From Bacillota bacterium (GTDB taxonomy: Bacteria > Bacillota > Sulfobacillia > Symbiobacteriales > ZC4RG38): a stretch of DNA of 64,000 bases. Location: positions 53,285-117,284 of the forward strand of contig JAKKUO010000003.1 of NCBI GenBank assembly GCA_021890795.1. Direction: 5' to 3'. Position numbers and translations under genes: made by a program. Of this stretch, positions 63,974-64,000 are shown one piece after another; positions within the stretch are counted from its first letter, which is position 1; the number at the start of each line of letters is the position of its first letter. The notes below the pieces were generated by a model, which was given only the letters and a program-made list of their open reading frames with translations, searched no databases and was not told the DNA's origin.

Positions 63974-64000
63974 GGCCACCCGGCTCCAGCCGGGTGGCCT
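63973..64000 (+). terminator. 13-bp hairpin at window edge
   Basis: AGGCCACCCGGCT and AGCCGGGTGGCCT are perfect inverted repeats around CC. Probably the terminator of the TSUP-DUF1634 operon; any following T-run is outside the window. Confidence 0.7.

Overview
The window is very GC-rich DNA packed with genes on both strands. It looks like an aerobic, probably spore-forming, high-GC member of the Bacillota (Gram-positive, perhaps thermophilic). The evidence is strong AGGAGG-type ribosome sites, many GTG and TTG starts, a proline T-box riboswitch, the MurT/GatD lipid II amidation pair, YpjA-like (DUF1405) and YybS-like (DUF2232) membrane proteins and CotF-type coat proteins. Respiration by menaquinone is implied by NDH-2, Mn/Fe superoxide dismutase, a full run of oxidative TCA enzymes and the futalosine menaquinone genes. 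Genus cannot be fixed from the sequence. No rRNA, tRNA, CRISPR array, insertion sequence or prophage was seen.

Layout. 1-4.5 kb: a partial gene, NDH-2 with an overlapping small membrane ORF, an isocitrate/isopropylmalate dehydrogenase-family enzyme, and a DCC thiol-disulfide protein. 4.5-16.6 kb: aconitase with an IclR regulator upstream, the T-box-controlled proBA genes, ftsH, and the icd-mdh-citrate synthase operon. 16.8-23 kb: a small Pro-rich protein, a methyltransferase, a GH57/DUF3536 protein, the DUF1405-CsoR pair and a TlpA-like lipoprotein. 23-31.6 kb: moxR-DUF58-transglutaminase, facing tatC and three tandem M42 peptidases. 31.8-41 kb: a receiver with a non-standard active site, selB, trxB, a YybS-like protein, murT-gatD and a repeat-bearing membrane protein. 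41-46.6 kb: a polar amino-acid ABC transporter, a GrdB-like protein, a HAD phosphatase and a GT4 glycosyltransferase. 46.7-50.8 kb: a menaquinone operon (a nucleoside phosphorylase followed by mqnE-mqnA-mqnC). 50.9-56 kb: pgsA-thiN, an ECF sigma factor, DUF72, two coat-like proteins and sod. 56-64 kb: uridine kinase, an NnrS/heme-copper-like membrane protein divergent from a Crp/Fnr regulator, two divergent DUF2249 proteins, a pyrimidine nucleoside phosphorylase, and a TauE/SafE-DUF1634 pair.

The most notable signals are regulatory. An inverted repeat GGAAC-N3-GTTCC lies at the iclR promoter and upstream of icd-mdh-cit, with a one-mismatch copy upstream of the second dehydrogenase, which suggests a local IclR regulon for the TCA cycle. 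A CsoR-type operator sits between the -35 and -10 of trxB. A complete T-box with a CCC specifier controls proBA. A CRP-like site sits between the DUF2249 genes. On the protein side, one of three M42 peptidases has lost its catalytic Glu pair and a metal His, and a receiver domain has Glu in place of the phosphorylated Asp.
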